Assembly (NCBI RefSeq): GCF_041080835.1 | Contig: NZ_CP129683.1 | Location: 1,922,001-1,986,000 of the forward strand | Source of the DNA: Bifidobacterium sp. WK012_4_13 | GTDB taxonomy: Bacteria; Actinomycetota; Actinomycetes; Actinomycetales; Bifidobacteriaceae | Length of the DNA stretch: 64,000 nucleotides | Direction of reading: 5' to 3' | Part shown: positions 57,818 to 64,000 of the stretch, in pieces | How the letters are laid out: each line of letters begins with the position of its first letter | Position numbering within the stretch: the first letter of the stretch is position 1 | Made by a program: the position numbers and the translations under genes | The notes under the pieces: model-generated | The model's database searches: none | The model's input: the letters and a program-made list of their open reading frames with translations, nothing else | What the model was told of the DNA's origin: nothing

Positions 57818-58191
57818 GATTTCCTCTCACATAGATGTACGTGGAATTCGTACTCATGTCTAAATCGTATCGCGGGAATTTCAGCACCAGCATGGCTCCG
57901 GATCGTGGAACTCGTGATTCCAACGTATCTGCGCGAAGCCAGATGGCGCGCACTTTTGCATTCATCCTAGTGTAGGTGTCCGGACGTTGAAAATCGTTCA
58001 CGTGTCACATTGCGGATAACGTCAGCTCATGGGGAGCTCCAAAAGCCGAGGTAATTACAGCGAGATTCCGAGTTTTGCGGCAAATCGTGAGTATAAATGC
58101 CCCAAAACGGCTTTCTGGCGGTGCCAAATCAACGATTACAACACGTTATACTTCAGAATTGCCGCAAAACTCGGAATCTCGAATCAAACGA
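57818..58191. other. Region between ilvB and rnc
   Basis: This 374-bp non-coding stretch holds the presumed ilvB leader and promoter on the minus strand (57818-58060) and inverted-repeat copy 5 (58061-58181). No attenuator hairpin or leader peptide is obvious. Confidence 0.55.
58061..58181 (+). repeat. Dispersed inverted-repeat element, copy 5 (arm type A)
   Basis: Arms 58061-58094 and 58148-58181 (34 bp) agree over the outer 23 bp (CGAGATTCCGAGTTTTGCGG onward), then four mismatches and a matching AGTAT end. The spacer is again 53 bp and shares GGCTTTCTGGCGGT and AAATCAACGATT with the other copies. It ends 11 bp from the rnc stop codon. Confidence 0.88.
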
Positions 58192-59007
58192 TCATGATTG
58201 CGGCTGTTGCTGGCTCTTTTCTGCGTCCAAAAGCTTCCACGCAACCTCTGCCGCAGCCAACTGGGCCTTGCGCTTGCTGCTGCCCTCGGCACTGGCAAGA
58301 ATCTTGGGCGAATCGCCAAGCATGACCTCTGCAGTGAAGGTCTGCTGATATTCAGGGCCTGAAACCTTCATGCGGTAGTGAGGCTCGCCAAGATTCATAT
58401 GGTTTGCCTTCACTGTCAGCGAGGTTTTCCAGTCCAGAGCCGGACCTTCGGTCGCGACTTCCGCCAGGGTATCGTCAACGAGACGATGCACCACCTTGCG
58501 GCCACCTTCGATGCCATGCTCGACAAAAACCGCACCGATCAGCGCCTCGACGGTGTCGCAGAGAATGGAATCCTTGTCGGCGCCGCCGCTTGCGGACTCG
58601 CCGTGGCCAAGAAGGATGTATGGGCCCAGCTTCAACTTGGTTCGAGCGATTGCGGAAAGCGCCTCTTCCGATACGGCCTTTGCCCGCATCTTCGCGAGCT
58701 GCCCTTCGTTCATGTCAGGGTGAATCCTGAACAGTGTCTCCGTGGATACGAGCTCAAGCACCGCGTCGCCAAGGAATTCCAAACGCTCATTGTTTGGCAG
58801 TCCATGGTGCTCATTGGCAAAGGAACGATGGGTGAGCGCATGGACGAGAAGATCCGGACTCACCGGACTTCCCAAAGCTTCCAGCAGCTCATCCGGGCCA
58901 CTGGGGGCTTTCGGCTGGGAAGCCACGAAAGACGGGTTTCCGGTCGATGCAGAGGCCGTTTCGGATGCTGATTGGTTCGAGATTTCCTTGTGTTCCTGCT
59001 GAGACAT
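58192..59007 (-). CDS. rnc: Ribonuclease III
   Basis: A double-strand RNA endonuclease for rRNA and mRNA processing. It has the signature NERLEFLGDAVLELV with catalytic Glu/Asp, the second acidic cluster DTVEALIGAVFVEHG, and a C-terminal dsRNA-binding domain (LDWKTSLTVKAN... SSKRKAQLAAAEVA). The N-terminus has a 35-residue Ser/Ala-rich extension. It is last in the coaD-sepIVA-like-DUF177-rpmF-rnc order. An inverted-repeat element able to form a long RNA stem lies directly after its stop codon. Confidence 0.96.
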   Translation of the reverse strand: MSQQEHKEISNQSASETASASTGNPSFVASQPKAPSGPDELLEALGSPVSPDLLVHALTHRSFANEHHGLPNNERLEFLGDAVLELVSTETLFRIHPDMNEGQLAKMRAKAVSEEALSAIARTKLKLGPYILLGHGESASGGADKDSILCDTVEALIGAVFVEHGIEGGRKVVHRLVDDTLAEVATEGPALDWKTSLTVKANHMNLGEPHYRMKVSGPEYQQTFTAEVMLGDSPKILASAEGSSKRKAQLAAAEVAWKLLDAEKSQQQPQS

Positions 59008-59143
59008 GAATCCTCCTGAACGCGCAACGATTGAACGGCATATCGGTCAATCGTTCTGCGCGGATTGACGACCGACTGGACTTACTGGCTGAGTGACCGA
59101 AAACGACCTTTGGAGCAACTGTCATCAGCCATCGAAGAAACGA

Positions 59144-59173
59144 AAACCCCGCCACCCGTCGATGGCAGGGTTT
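59144..59173 (-). terminator. Terminator after rpmF
   Basis: On the minus strand AAACCCTGCCA pairs with TGGCGGGGTTT and is followed by TTCGTTTC. The stem is 10-11 bp (59144-59154 with 59163-59173). It suggests rnc has its own promoter or receives reduced read-through. Confidence 0.65.
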
Positions 59174-59198
59174 CATTGATGAGCCTGAACGCTCCTCA

Positions 59199-59393
59199 TT
59201 ACTTGCTGAAGACTGATTTCACCGCATCCTGATAGACGCGGCCGCGGAATGAACCGCAGCTTGGGCAAGCCATGTGTGGCAGCGTCGCTGCGCCGCAATT
59301 CGGGCAGGTGACGGTCTGTGTTGCCGATGCTTTCCAGTTGGCGCGACGCGAATGAGTGTTTGCGCGCGAAGTCTTATACTTTGGCAGTGCCAT
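59199..59393 (-). CDS. rpmF: 50S ribosomal protein L32
   Basis: A 64-residue basic protein with the zinc-binding four-cysteine pattern (CPNCG ... CPSCGSFRG), so the zinc-containing C+ form. The conserved start [11 protein letters not shown] fixes the ATG. In the usual order it follows the DUF177 gene. Confidence 0.96.
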   Translation of the reverse strand: MALPKYKTSRANTHSRRANWKASATQTVTCPNCGAATLPHMACPSCGSFRGRVYQDAVKSVFSK

Positions 59394-59607
59394 AATTTCC
59401 TCTATTTCGATTAATCTACATAGCTTAAGCGTTCAGTATCTTAGCGCATGGTGCTGATTTTGTCATCTTATGACAATGCGCGCTTGTCATGAGCACAAAT
59501 CAGCCGAAGAAGTCTGCTGGCCGGTCCTGGTACGAGGCACATGAAGATGTTCAGATGCTGTTCGAACTGAGACATGCAGCCAGTGCCAGTCAGCCGTCAA
59601 CCAGTCG
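59394..59607. promoter_or_regulatory. Gap between the DUF177 gene and rpmF with nested inverted repeats
   Basis: The genes are normally tightly linked, but here 214 bp part them. Around 59451-59504 lie TTGTCAT-CTT-ATGACAA (59460-59476), a third TTGTCAT (59484-59490) and outer arms GCTGATTT (59453-59460) / AAATCAGC (59497-59504). They may form an operator or RNA structure before rpmF. Confidence 0.35.
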
Positions 59608-60237
59608 CTAGTCCGTCGCGTCGTCGCCTTTGTCTTTCAACTGATCGCTGAGCCCTGCGAGACCCGCCCATCGAATGTCGGTGACGTCATGGTGATGATC
59701 CGGATTATCGTTCAGATTGATGCCGCATTGGGGGCAGAGTCCTTGGCAATCCTCTTCGCACAATGGTTGCAATGGCAGTGATTCGACGAGATTGTCGCGG
59801 ACAAGGGCCTCGACGTCGGCATATGCGGAACCGGCCGAAAGCGGATAGGTGTCCTCTGCCTCGTCTTCCTCAGCGATGATGTCGATGTCGCCATGCTTGT
59901 CTGCCGGGGTTGACCGCGAAGCGCCGCGTCCTGCAACGTCGGAATTATATGGAAAGAATGCCATCGCATTGACATGCCAATCCTTGGATATCGGCTTGAG
60001 GCAGCGGATGCATTCTGCATGGACGGGTGCAACGATCAGTCCGTTGAATATGAGTCCGTCGGCAATCGAGTCGAAGCTACCCTCAACATGCACGTCGGAG
60101 CCCTCTTCGACGCCTATGATTCCATCTCCGATGCCGCTTGGCGCAGGGCAATCAAGGTCGACCGACTTGCTCTGCCCCGCCCTGCTGGCAACCTGTGCCA
60201 CGGGAATCGACCAAGGTGAATCCTCTGGTCTACTCAT
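59608..60237 (-). CDS. DUF177 (YceD-family) protein
   Basis: A 209-residue protein of the family linked to 23S rRNA maturation and encoded with rpmF. It carries the cysteine pattern CIRC (usual CxRC) and the terminal CEEDCQGLCPQCG. ATG 60237 has GGAG upstream; an in-frame start at 60270 is unlikely. It follows the SepIVA-like gene by 50 bp. Confidence 0.9.
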   Translation of the reverse strand: MSRPEDSPWSIPVAQVASRAGQSKSVDLDCPAPSGIGDGIIGVEEGSDVHVEGSFDSIADGLIFNGLIVAPVHAECIRCLKPISKDWHVNAMAFFPYNSDVAGRGASRSTPADKHGDIDIIAEEDEAEDTYPLSAGSAYADVEALVRDNLVESLPLQPLCEEDCQGLCPQCGINLNDNPDHHHDVTDIRWAGLAGLSDQLKDKGDDATD

Positions 60238-60287
60238 ATCATTCTCCTCTGCTGCCGCTGCAAGCTGCATGGTGTTCGAGAATCAGC

Positions 60288-61325
60288 TCACTGATTCTGC
60301 TGGGATTGCTGAGACTGCTGCTGAGCCTTCTGCTGCCGTTCATCAAGGACCCTCAGTCCCGCCTGCACATCCTGCTGAATCTTGTTGAGTTGCTCGTCCA
60401 GGTCATTCATCACTCTGATGGAATAGCGATCAGCTCCCTGAGAGAGTGTAGACGCCTTCGAGCGTGCCGTGTCAAGAATGACCTTCGCCTTCTGTTCCGC
60501 GATGGCGACCACATTCTCTTGACCGGCAAGAAATTGCGCCTGCTCCTTGGCTTCGCGGACGGTGTCGGCGGCCCTGCTCTGAGCGCTTGCAATGATTGCG
60601 TTCGCCTGAGTTCTGGCATTCTGCAATCTGCGCTCTGACTCTCGCATCAGGGCAGATGCACGTTCAAGCTGAACCGGCAGCATCTTTTTCAGTTCCACTA
60701 TGCTGTTGGAGAACTCATTCTTGTCGATTTTCACCACCCCGGGCGTGAACAGCCCGGCCTTGGCTTCGTCCAGACTCTGCTGCATAGCGTCGATGATGTC
60801 ATAGACCGTGGTGAATTCGGCATGCGATGAATCTTCGTCACCGTCATCAAAAGACTGGCCGCCATGGCGTTCGCTCATATCGGGCAGCGAATCTGGAGAG
60901 AAGAGCGGTTGAGCGTTCTGCTTGGAATCCGCGTATGACGCGGAGTTGACTGCAGCCGCGGGAACGAACCCCGTCGCCTCATTGTCGGCATCTTCATTGT
61001 CGGCGACTTCATCGTTGGTCACCTCACTCTGTCTGCGATAGGCGGCGTAGGGGTCCTTGGTGGATTCGCCGCGCTGGGCTGAGCTGCTCGACGCTGGGGC
61101 GGGACGCGGCATCGGCGAAGGTTCAACGGAATCGTGATTGGGTTCGTCTTCTTGGTCTGCTGGGGAAGTTGAGTCTGAAGATTTACCAGCAGCCTGTGGC
61201 ACCTGAGGAGCCTGAGGAGCGACGCTCCCGTCGGCTGACACGGCGAAGCTGCGCACTTCCGATTCGCCCGTGTCGTCGTCCATCGCGCTGCCATGCAAGT
61301 CATTGTTCTCTGTGTTGTCTGTCAT
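60288..61325 (-). CDS. DivIVA/SepIVA-like septation protein
   Basis: The C-terminal 210 residues are a continuous coiled coil with [40 protein letters not shown] and [19 protein letters not shown], as in mycobacterial SepIVA, which lies in the same place next to the DUF177 gene and rnc. The first 135 residues are acidic, disordered and Pro/Ser-rich. It is expected at the septum or in lateral envelope growth, by homology and position only. It overlaps coaD by 4 bp. Confidence 0.82.
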   Translation of the reverse strand: MTDNTENNDLHGSAMDDDTGESEVRSFAVSADGSVAPQAPQVPQAAGKSSDSTSPADQEDEPNHDSVEPSPMPRPAPASSSSAQRGESTKDPYAAYRRQSEVTNDEVADNEDADNEATGFVPAAAVNSASYADSKQNAQPLFSPDSLPDMSERHGGQSFDDGDEDSSHAEFTTVYDIIDAMQQSLDEAKAGLFTPGVVKIDKNEFSNSIVELKKMLPVQLERASALMRESERRLQNARTQANAIIASAQSRAADTVREAKEQAQFLAGQENVVAIAEQKAKVILDTARSKASTLSQGADRYSIRVMNDLDEQLNKIQQDVQAGLRVLDERQQKAQQQSQQSQQNQ

Positions 61326-61819
61326 ATTGAACTCTTTTCACCGTTAAGTGCTCGACGCAGCATGGCCACGACGCAATCGGGAACCATGCCGGTAACATCG
61401 CCACCATGTCTGGCGACATCCTTGACGATGGAGCTGGAAATGTGCTCCCTCACCGGATCCGCCGGAAGAAACAGCGTCTCAACGTTGGAGAGCTTTCGAT
61501 TCACCAGAGCCATCCCCAACTCGGCCTCGTAATCGCCATTCTGTCGTAATCCCTTCACGATAACCGAAGCACCCACATGCATGCAATAATCGGTTATCAA
61601 TCCGCTGGTGGCGACAACCTTGATTTTCGAGTATCCATCGTCGTCCAAAGCCCTTCGAATCATCAGAACGCGCTCCTCGTCGGTGAAGAGCGGCGTCTTT
61701 GCCGCATTCGCGGCCACGACGACGTGAACCTCGCAGAAAAAGTTGCTGCATCGTTCGATAACATCCATATGTCCCGATGTCACGGGGTCATATGAGCCTG
61801 GGCACACTGCAATAGTCAT
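61322..61819 (-). CDS. coaD: Phosphopantetheine adenylyltransferase
   Basis: Makes dephospho-CoA from ATP and 4'-phosphopantetheine. It has the nucleotidyltransferase motif [34 protein letters not shown] and [19 protein letters not shown] 61819 begins at the fold; the extra 29 upstream residues are not conserved. It overlaps the SepIVA-like gene by 4 bp. Confidence 0.96.
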   Translation of the reverse strand: MTIAVCPGSYDPVTSGHMDVIERCSNFFCEVHVVVAANAAKTPLFTDEERVLMIRRALDDDGYSKIKVVATSGLITDYCMHVGASVIVKGLRQNGDYEAELGMALVNRKLSNVETLFLPADPVREHISSSIVKDVARHGGDVTGMVPDCVVAMLRRALNGEKSSI

Positions 61820-61944
61820 ATGAAACAGAGTAGCGCGTTTGGCGCATTCACGGTGCATGATGAAACCGCGTGGTCCGAGAGTCATATGAGATTTCTCTTG
61901 CAGCATGAGGTGTTCCCCATGGAATTGCTTCTAAGATGGTAGGC

Positions 61945-62277
61945 ATGAGCATGATGAACGAGCGGATGAGCAAGCGAGAGAACAGCCCCTTGCGGATAAT
62001 GAACGAGGAAGGCGAATCGCCTCTTTCCGATCCTGACCAGTCCACTGGGACCGCGGTCCTGGAACGTCCTGAGACCAAGGAAGAGACGAGGCAGTCCGAT
62101 GACGGCGATGCGGACAGATTCGCCCATTATGTTTCGAGAGAGCGCATCGCTGAATCGCGAATGACCGGAAGGCCGGTGGTTGCGCTGTGCGGCAAGGTGT
62201 GGGTGCCGAAGCACGACCCGTCGCAGTATCCGGTCTGCCCGGATTGCAAGCGCATATATGAGGAGATGCGCCGCTGA
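61945..62277 (+). CDS. DUF3039-family protein
   Basis: A small actinobacterial protein of unknown function. The conserved part is DRFAHYVSRERIAESRMTGRPVVALCGKVWVPKHDP, with three cysteines that could bind zinc (ALCG, PVCPDCKRIYE). The first 45 residues are acidic. Start 61945 is a choice among four close ATGs. It is divergent from coaD. Confidence 0.85.
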   Translation: MSMMNERMSKRENSPLRIMNEEGESPLSDPDQSTGTAVLERPETKEETRQSDDGDADRFAHYVSRERIAESRMTGRPVVALCGKVWVPKHDPSQYPVCPDCKRIYEEMRR

Positions 62278-62607
62278 GTCCTCGTTTTCAGTGCAGACTG
62301 GTCGACGAATGGAGCGGGCTTGCAAGTTTTTGGCACTTCCTCAGGTATGCAAGCTGACTTTCGGCCTAATCGCGCGCATTCGTTCGCGTCCTTTAGCGGC
62401 TTTTGGATTTCTATACTTGAGGAAGTGCCAAAAACTTGAAGATTCGTCCCTCTGCTGCCGTTCGCCATCATGGTAACCGGGGATTCTCAGCAAGGCGTGC
62501 GCATCAGAGCCATGGCCGGGTCGGCTGACGGAGCATTCGGGTCGGCTGCCCTGCAGGTCTCTGAATCACTCAGCGTCGATTACTCAGCATCGATCACTCA
62601 GTGTCGA
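62278..62607. other. Convergent region with inverted repeat and tandem array
   Basis: This 330-bp region contains inverted-repeat copy 6 and most of the 14-bp array of the aldo/keto reductase. The 62439-62565 part shows nothing recognisable, apart from GTCGGCTG repeated at about 62519 and 62541. Confidence 0.55.
62323..62438. repeat. Dispersed inverted-repeat element, copy 6 (arm type B)
   Basis: Arms 62323-62348 and 62413-62438 (26 bp) match at 25 positions; the exception is G opposite T, still a pair in RNA. The arm core CAAGTTTTTGGCACTT equals that of copy 3, then both arms share a different inner part (CCTCA). The 64-bp spacer does not clearly align with the others, so orientation is unknown. 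It lies between convergent DUF3039 and reductase genes. Confidence 0.85.
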
Positions 62608-62621
62608 TCACTCAGCATCGT
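62566..62621 (-). repeat. 14-bp tandem array across the aldo/keto reductase stop codon
   Basis: Four plus-strand units, each 14 bp: TCACTCAGCGTCGA (62566), TTACTCAGCATCGA (62580), TCACTCAGTGTCGA (62594) and TCACTCAGCATCGT (62608). The stop codon is the TCA at 62608-62610. On the coding strand TGA, TGA and TAA appear at 0, +14 and +28, closing all frames. Confidence 0.9.
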
Positions 62622-63654
62622 TTCCAAGTGAGATTCGATCGATGCTTCGTAGCTCGTCATCGCTGAACGAGAGATTCTTCAAGGCTCCGATGTCATCGAG
62701 AATCTGCGACGGCTTGGAAGCTCCGATAAGCACGCTGGTGATGCTGCCATCCTTGAGAATCCATGCAAGCGCCATCTCTGCAAGAGTCTGACCACGATGC
62801 GAGGCGACGTCATTGAGCTCGCGAATCTGCTCCAAGCGTTTCTTGGTTATTGCTGATGAATTCAGGAACCGTCCGTCACGTGCGATTCTGCTGTCTGAAG
62901 GAATGCCATGAAGATAGCGGTCAGTGAGCAGCCCCTGTGCAAGGGGACTGAAGGTGATGATGCCCTTGCCAAGCTCGTTCGCCGCGTCCTTGAGGCCGTT
63001 GCGTTCGATGGTTCTGTCGAAAATGGAGTAACGATTCTGATTGATGATGAATGGGCAATGCAGCTCGTCAAGCATCCTGGCTGCACGCTTCATGGTCTCG
63101 CCGTCGTAGTTTGAGAGTCCGACGTACAGTGCCTTTCCGCTCTTCACAGCCGAATCCAGAGCCCCCACTGTCTCTTCCAAGGGAGTGTCCGGATCCATGC
63201 GATGGTGATAGAAGATATCGACATAGTCGAGGCCCATGCGTTCGAGACTCTGATCCAGGCTGGCTAGCAGATACTTTCGGCTGCCGCCATCGCCGTAGGG
63301 GCCGTTCCACATGGGGTAGCCGGCCTTGGTGCTGATGACCAGCTCATCGCGATAGTCGCGAAGGCCACGTCCGAGTATGCGACCAAGGTTGCGCTCTGCG
63401 CTGCCGCTGGAAGGCCCGTAGTTGTTCGCTGCATCCATATGCGTGATGCCGTTGTCGAATGCCGTATAGATCAGTTCCTCCATGCGGTCCATCGCGGCTG
63501 CATCGCCGAAGTTGTGCCACAGTCCGAGACAGACCTCTGGCAGCTTCAGTCCGCTGCGCCCTGCTCGGTTGTAGCGCATTGAATCATAGCGACCCTCGTT
63601 CGGTTCGATATGTCCATTGATGTATTGCATGGATTGCCTTGTCTGCTCTGTCAT
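62608..63654 (-). CDS. Aldo/keto reductase
   Basis: An NADPH-dependent oxidoreductase of the family including L-glyceraldehyde 3-phosphate reductase (YghZ-like). The catalytic tetrad is visible: Asp in HMDAANNYG with the Tyr, Lys in STKAGYPM, His in YHHRMD. Length 348 is usual. GAGGTGAACG precedes the ATG. It follows an unrecognised gene on the same strand after about 70 bp. Confidence 0.92.
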   Translation of the reverse strand: MTEQTRQSMQYINGHIEPNEGRYDSMRYNRAGRSGLKLPEVCLGLWHNFGDAAAMDRMEELIYTAFDNGITHMDAANNYGPSSGSAERNLGRILGRGLRDYRDELVISTKAGYPMWNGPYGDGGSRKYLLASLDQSLERMGLDYVDIFYHHRMDPDTPLEETVGALDSAVKSGKALYVGLSNYDGETMKRAARMLDELHCPFIINQNRYSIFDRTIERNGLKDAANELGKGIITFSPLAQGLLTDRYLHGIPSDSRIARDGRFLNSSAITKKRLEQIRELNDVASHRGQTLAEMALAWILKDGSITSVLIGASKPSQILDDIGALKNLSFSDDELRSIDRISLGNDAE

Positions 63655-63709
63655 CGTTCACCTCATTGTGTCTCGAAGTTGGATTGCTTGGTCTGCGCCG
63701 GTTCGTCTT

Positions 63710-63730
63710 CTAGAGGACTTAGAGGACTCA
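63710..63730 (-). repeat. 9-bp duplication giving three in-frame stop codons
   Basis: On the coding strand TGA (63730-63728), TAA (63721-63719) and TAG (63712-63710) follow each other in the same frame, each joined by GTCCTC. This is the end of the partial gene below. Confidence 0.8.
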
Positions 63731-64000
63731 GAGAACGGTTATCTCGGTGGGAATCGCCGGATCGCCCTTCATCAGGCTCTGAGCGGTGATCGGCAGCTCA
63801 TGCAGGGCCTGGGTCCTATGCTCCTGCGCTGTGATTATCGCATCGTTGCCTTGGTATTCGGCATTGATCTCGCCCTTCACCACGTAGTCGACCAGCAGAT
63901 CGCGCCAGCCATCCTGCGGATGATACTGAGCAAGCTGGTCTTCCGAACCGGAGACGATATGCTCGCAGTCAGCCAGATTGTATTCATATGAACGGTATGC
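63728..64000 (-). CDS. C-terminal end of an unrecognised protein (gene continues beyond the window)
   Basis: An open frame of 90 residues runs off the right edge (phase ends at 64000) and stops at 63728. It contains LADCEHIVSGSEDQLAQYHP and GWRDLLVDYVVKGEINAEY. No family was recognised; it is mixed alpha/beta in character, and codon use and base content match its neighbours. It may be in one operon with the aldo/keto reductase. Confidence 0.6.
   Translation of the reverse strand, partial: AYRSYEYNLADCEHIVSGSEDQLAQYHPQDGWRDLLVDYVVKGEINAEYQGNDAIITAQEHRTQALHELPITAQSLMKGDPAIPTEITVL

Noticed and set aside
57818..58060. Branched-chain amino-acid leader peptide ahead of ilvB
   Set aside because: Small frames there show no run of Ile, Leu or Val codons and no alternative hairpins.
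1..64000. tRNA genes, rRNA genes, prophage, insertion sequences or replication origin
   Set aside because: No cloverleaf-like or rRNA sequence, transposase, integrase or DnaA-box cluster was recognised by eye in the intergenic regions; a tRNA search program would be decisive.

Overview
The window is a chromosomal segment of an actinobacterium, almost certainly Bifidobacterium. The order coaD / DivIVA-like SepIVA homologue / DUF177 / rpmF / rnc, a DUF3039 protein, an inositol-3-phosphate synthase, a lysine-tailed TopA and the moderately high GC all fit. A Lactobacillus-type pyruvate oxidase hints at an oxygen-exposed relative rather than a strictly anaerobic gut species; the species cannot be fixed from sequence alone.

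Layout. 0.2-6.7 kb: envelope genes (class A penicillin-binding protein, inositol-phosphate synthase, UDP-galactopyranose mutase, PAP2 phosphatase) and the SRP RNA. 6.8-16.8 kb: overlapping topA-tmk-holB, a PEBP protein, dipeptidase pepD and recG. 17.0-20.8 kb: divergent pyruvate oxidase and ffh. 20.8-31.4 kb: a membrane endonuclease/exonuclease/phosphatase protein, two paralogous giant surface proteins with L(A/G)KTG sorting signals, and an epsilon/zeta-like toxin-antitoxin pair whose toxin is broken. 31.6-33.9 kb: rpsP-khpA-rimM-trmD. 34.1-35.5 kb: merR-eamA behind a textbook MerR promoter. 35.6-42.6 kb: a six-gene operon (binding protein, two permeases, ATPase, a fused glycerophosphodiesterase-inositol phosphatase, LacI regulator). 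43.0-46.2 kb: rsmD, cysS and a glutamine amidotransferase. 46.5-53.0 kb: a second sugar locus (GH4 glycosidase and DeoR regulator, divergent from PfkB kinase and ABC importer genes). 53.1-64.0 kb: ABC-F protein, ilvBN, rnc-rpmF-DUF177-sepIVA-like-coaD, DUF3039, aldo/keto reductase and the end of an unrecognised gene.

Two sequence-level patterns are not explained by genes. (1) A family of intergenic inverted-repeat elements of 110-121 bp (six clear copies, one degenerate) sits just behind gene 3' ends. The arms are long (26-34 bp) and nearly perfect; two arm types share related interior cores; both arms change together between copies. (2) Tandem repeats with a period of exactly 14 bp span or begin at the stop codon of five unrelated genes (holB, the oxidase gene, trmD, the GH4 gene, the aldo/keto reductase gene). 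Their unit sequences are unrelated, and because 14 is not a multiple of three most arrays supply stop codons in several frames. Shorter or longer arrays (9, 10, 12, 18 bp) mark other gene ends, and similar micro-repeats swell linkers of several housekeeping proteins.

The most interesting gene-level candidates are the glycerophosphodiesterase-inositol phosphatase ABC operon, the L(A/G)KTG surface-protein pair placed between ffh and rpsP, and the GH4/PfkB/ABC locus with four regulator boxes in two pairs of identical 32-bp spacing.
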